The notes under the pieces were generated by a model. That model was not told where the DNA came from and searched no databases. It saw nothing but the letters and a program-made list of their open reading frames with translations. Positions 16,407 to 17,730 of a stretch of 17,730 bases of DNA are shown here, one piece after another. Each line of letters opens with the position of its first letter. Within the stretch, counting starts at the first letter, position 1. The translations under genes were made by a program, and so were the position numbers. Origin of the DNA: VAZQ01 sp035300505 (lineage in GTDB: Bacteria; Pseudomonadota; Alphaproteobacteria; Rhizobiales; Xanthobacteraceae); contig DATGVJ010000233.1 of the NCBI GenBank assembly GCA_035300505.1, positions 1-17,730 of the forward strand, written 5' to 3'.

Positions 16407-17110
16407 CTGGCGACGACGAACGGCTTGCCGATATAGGATCGCGCGAGGAGCAGCAGCAACTTGAAGCCGATCTTGTACAAAATCGCATCAGAGAACTTTA
16501 TGAATATCCGATCAAGGGAAGTTTTGACGCCGGGCATTTGACGAAGATCCACGCCTATATTTTTCAAGATTTACCACATCATAGGCCTGGCACCACGCGC
16601 GACGACACGGCGGAGACCTGGATCAAGCACCGCGCGCTCGAAGGCCGATCGAGCGTCTACCAAGTTCCTTACTTGAGCCAAGGTGTAGGAGCCAAAATTG
16701 CCGCTGCACTTGAGCAGTTCGGCGGCGCCGCAGCGTTCAAAGGGTTGACGCCGGACGTCGTCGCCACGCGCATGGCGCAGCTCTATGGCGATCTTGATTA
16801 CGCCCATGGATTTTACGAAGGCAACAGTCGGACACTACGCGAGTTCACGCGCGAACTTGCCGCTGAAGCCGGATACAGGCTCGATTGGACCGGCACAGGC
16901 GTCGGCGCCAAAGAGCGCAATGCGCTTTACGTTGCCCGCGATCTGGCGGTCCTCGAACGCGCCTATCCTGGATTGACGCCGGAAACAGGAATGCAGACCA
17001 GCGGCCGCGCCGAGTACGAAGCCTCCCTTGTCCTCGAAGGCCTTCGGCGCGCCGTCGGCGACAGGACGCTTGCCGCGATCATCGGCAACGCGCTCAGCGT
17101 AGAGAATTGA
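16403..17110 (+). CDS. Fic-domain toxin (adenylyltransferase), class I FicTA
   Basis: 235-residue Fic protein; such toxins transfer AMP from ATP to target proteins. For bacterial FicT toxins paired with VbhA-like antitoxins, the known targets are the DNA gyrase and topoisomerase IV B subunits. The Fic core starts at about residue 40 (GSFDAGHLTKIHAYIFQDL). The active-site loop is HGFYEGNSRTLR at 135-146: catalytic H135, F137, E139, G140, N141 and R143 are kept, while P136 is Gly and the usual NGR is NSR (the Ser variant occurs in other VbhT-like proteins). The flap region (TAETWIKHRALEG with downstream YQVPY) is typical. There is no BID domain, so unlike Bartonella VbhT it is not a secreted effector. 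GTG 16403 is fixed by the overlap with the antitoxin stop. Confidence 0.93.
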   Translation: MTGDDERLADIGSREEQQQLEADLVQNRIRELYEYPIKGSFDAGHLTKIHAYIFQDLPHHRPGTTRDDTAETWIKHRALEGRSSVYQVPYLSQGVGAKIAAALEQFGGAAAFKGLTPDVVATRMAQLYGDLDYAHGFYEGNSRTLREFTRELAAEAGYRLDWTGTGVGAKERNALYVARDLAVLERAYPGLTPETGMQTSGRAEYEASLVLEGLRRAVGDRTLAAIIGNALSVEN

Positions 17111-17172
17111 CCGGAGCATAGCGACGAGCTTAAGTCCTGTGCGGAACCTTAAGGATTAGAAAGGAGGCGATC

Positions 17173-17730
17173 ATGCGGAAGAATTCTGGTATCGGCAAGT
17201 TACGCAAGGCCCTCTGCGCATGCTGCGACGAAGGTTCCCTGACTGCCACCGGCACGTCGCGCCGGCGGTTCCTGCAAGCCGGCGCCGCAATCGCCGCCGC
17301 CTCCCCGCTCCTGCCCGTCACCGTTTCGGCACAGACAACTGATCCCGAACTCGCCCGTGTACAATCCGCACGGCGCCTTCTCATCAAGGGCGGCGTGGTA
17401 CTGACGCTTGACCGGCAGGACTTCGCGCAAGGCGATATTCTCATTGAAGACGGCAAGATCCGTGAGGTTCGGCCGAACATCACGGCATCTCCCGACACAG
17501 TTATTGTCAACGCCGCCGACCACATCGTCATTCCGGGTTTCGTCGATACACACAGCCATTCCTACCAGGGCCTGATGCGTGGCGTGCTCGCGAGCGGCCT
17601 GCTCAATCCCGATTACAATCGCGACATCCAGACGACACTCACACCGGCCTATGCGGCCGCGGACGCCTATGCGGGCATGCTGGTGACCGCGCTTGGCATG
17701 ATCGACACCGGCACGACCGCGATGGTCGAT
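17173..17730 (+). CDS. Tat-exported amidohydrolase (cytosine-deaminase/AtzA-like), 3' truncated by window
   Basis: First 186 residues of an amidohydrolase that runs off the window; full-length relatives have about 450-500. The N terminus holds a Tat signal: SRRRFLQAG at 29-37, an Ala-rich hydrophobic stretch to about 47, and a likely cleavage near VSAQ (51-54). The short beta domain of the hydrolase follows (LLIKGGVVLTLDRQDFAQGD at 69-88), then the first metal motif GFVDTHSHSYQG with H127 and H129. Members of this group deaminate or dehalogenate ring compounds (AtzA, TrzN) or hydrolyse other C-N bonds. Unusual: three cysteines (C15, C17, C18, as CACCDEG) precede the Tat motif. ATG 17173 has a perfect AAGGAGG (17161-17167) 5 bp upstream. 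It follows the Fic gene by 62 bp, perhaps by chance. Confidence 0.88.
   Translation, partial: MRKNSGIGKLRKALCACCDEGSLTATGTSRRRFLQAGAAIAAASPLLPVTVSAQTTDPELARVQSARRLLIKGGVVLTLDRQDFAQGDILIEDGKIREVRPNITASPDTVIVNAADHIVIPGFVDTHSHSYQGLMRGVLASGLLNPDYNRDIQTTLTPAYAAADAYAGMLVTALGMIDTGTTAMVD

Overview
The window looks like a piece of chromosome from an alphaproteobacterium of the Hyphomicrobiales (Bradyrhizobium / Xanthobacteraceae-like). By eye the DNA is GC-rich. It carries several orphan Bug/TctC-type solute receptors, Tat-exported hydrolases, a long Lhr-type helicase, and interspersed hairpin repeats of the ccctctccc...gggagaggg kind that are common between genes in this group. The taxonomic placement is inference from gene content and protein style, not from a marker gene.

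Layout. 1-3051 (+): C-terminal two thirds of an Lhr-family helicase, cut by the window edge. 3073-4080 (-): HMG-CoA lyase. 4385-6547 (+): NDP-forming acyl-CoA synthetase, followed closely by a Bug-type receptor (6564-7544, +). 7667-8731 and 8728-10083 (-): a second Bug-type receptor translationally coupled (ATGA overlap) to an NtaA/SnaA-type flavin-dependent monooxygenase. 10323-10913 (+): a divergent MarR regulator. 11031-12032 (-): Tat-exported PuuE-like polysaccharide deacetylase. 12220-13094 (-): three very small genes, including an orphan BrnA-type antitoxin. 13390-13671 (-): DUF427 protein. 13744-14667 (-): amidohydrolase of the ACMSD/amidohydrolase-2 type. 14939-15970 (-): a third Bug-type receptor. 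16161-17110 (+): a two-gene VbhA-like antitoxin / Fic toxin module. 17173 to the end (+): the start of a Tat-exported cytosine-deaminase-like amidohydrolase.

How the parts may work together. Most of the window reads as catabolic genes for small organic acids or nitrogenous compounds: three periplasmic receptors for uptake, a CoA ligase plus a C-C lyase for activation and cleavage, a two-component-type flavin monooxygenase under a likely MarR switch, and three hydrolases. No TctA/TctB membrane genes, flavin reductase or BrnT toxin is present, so several parts must rely on partners elsewhere. The Fic module is a separate defence/persistence-type accessory unit.

Non-coding structure is unusually rich. 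There are four members of one hairpin repeat family, two of them forming an inverted REPIN-like pair at 14778-14906. A separate near-perfect 20-21 bp inverted repeat lies at 12118-12192. There are also tandem duplications in a ribosome-binding site and in a signal-peptide coding region. No tRNA, rRNA, CRISPR array or insertion sequence was recognised.
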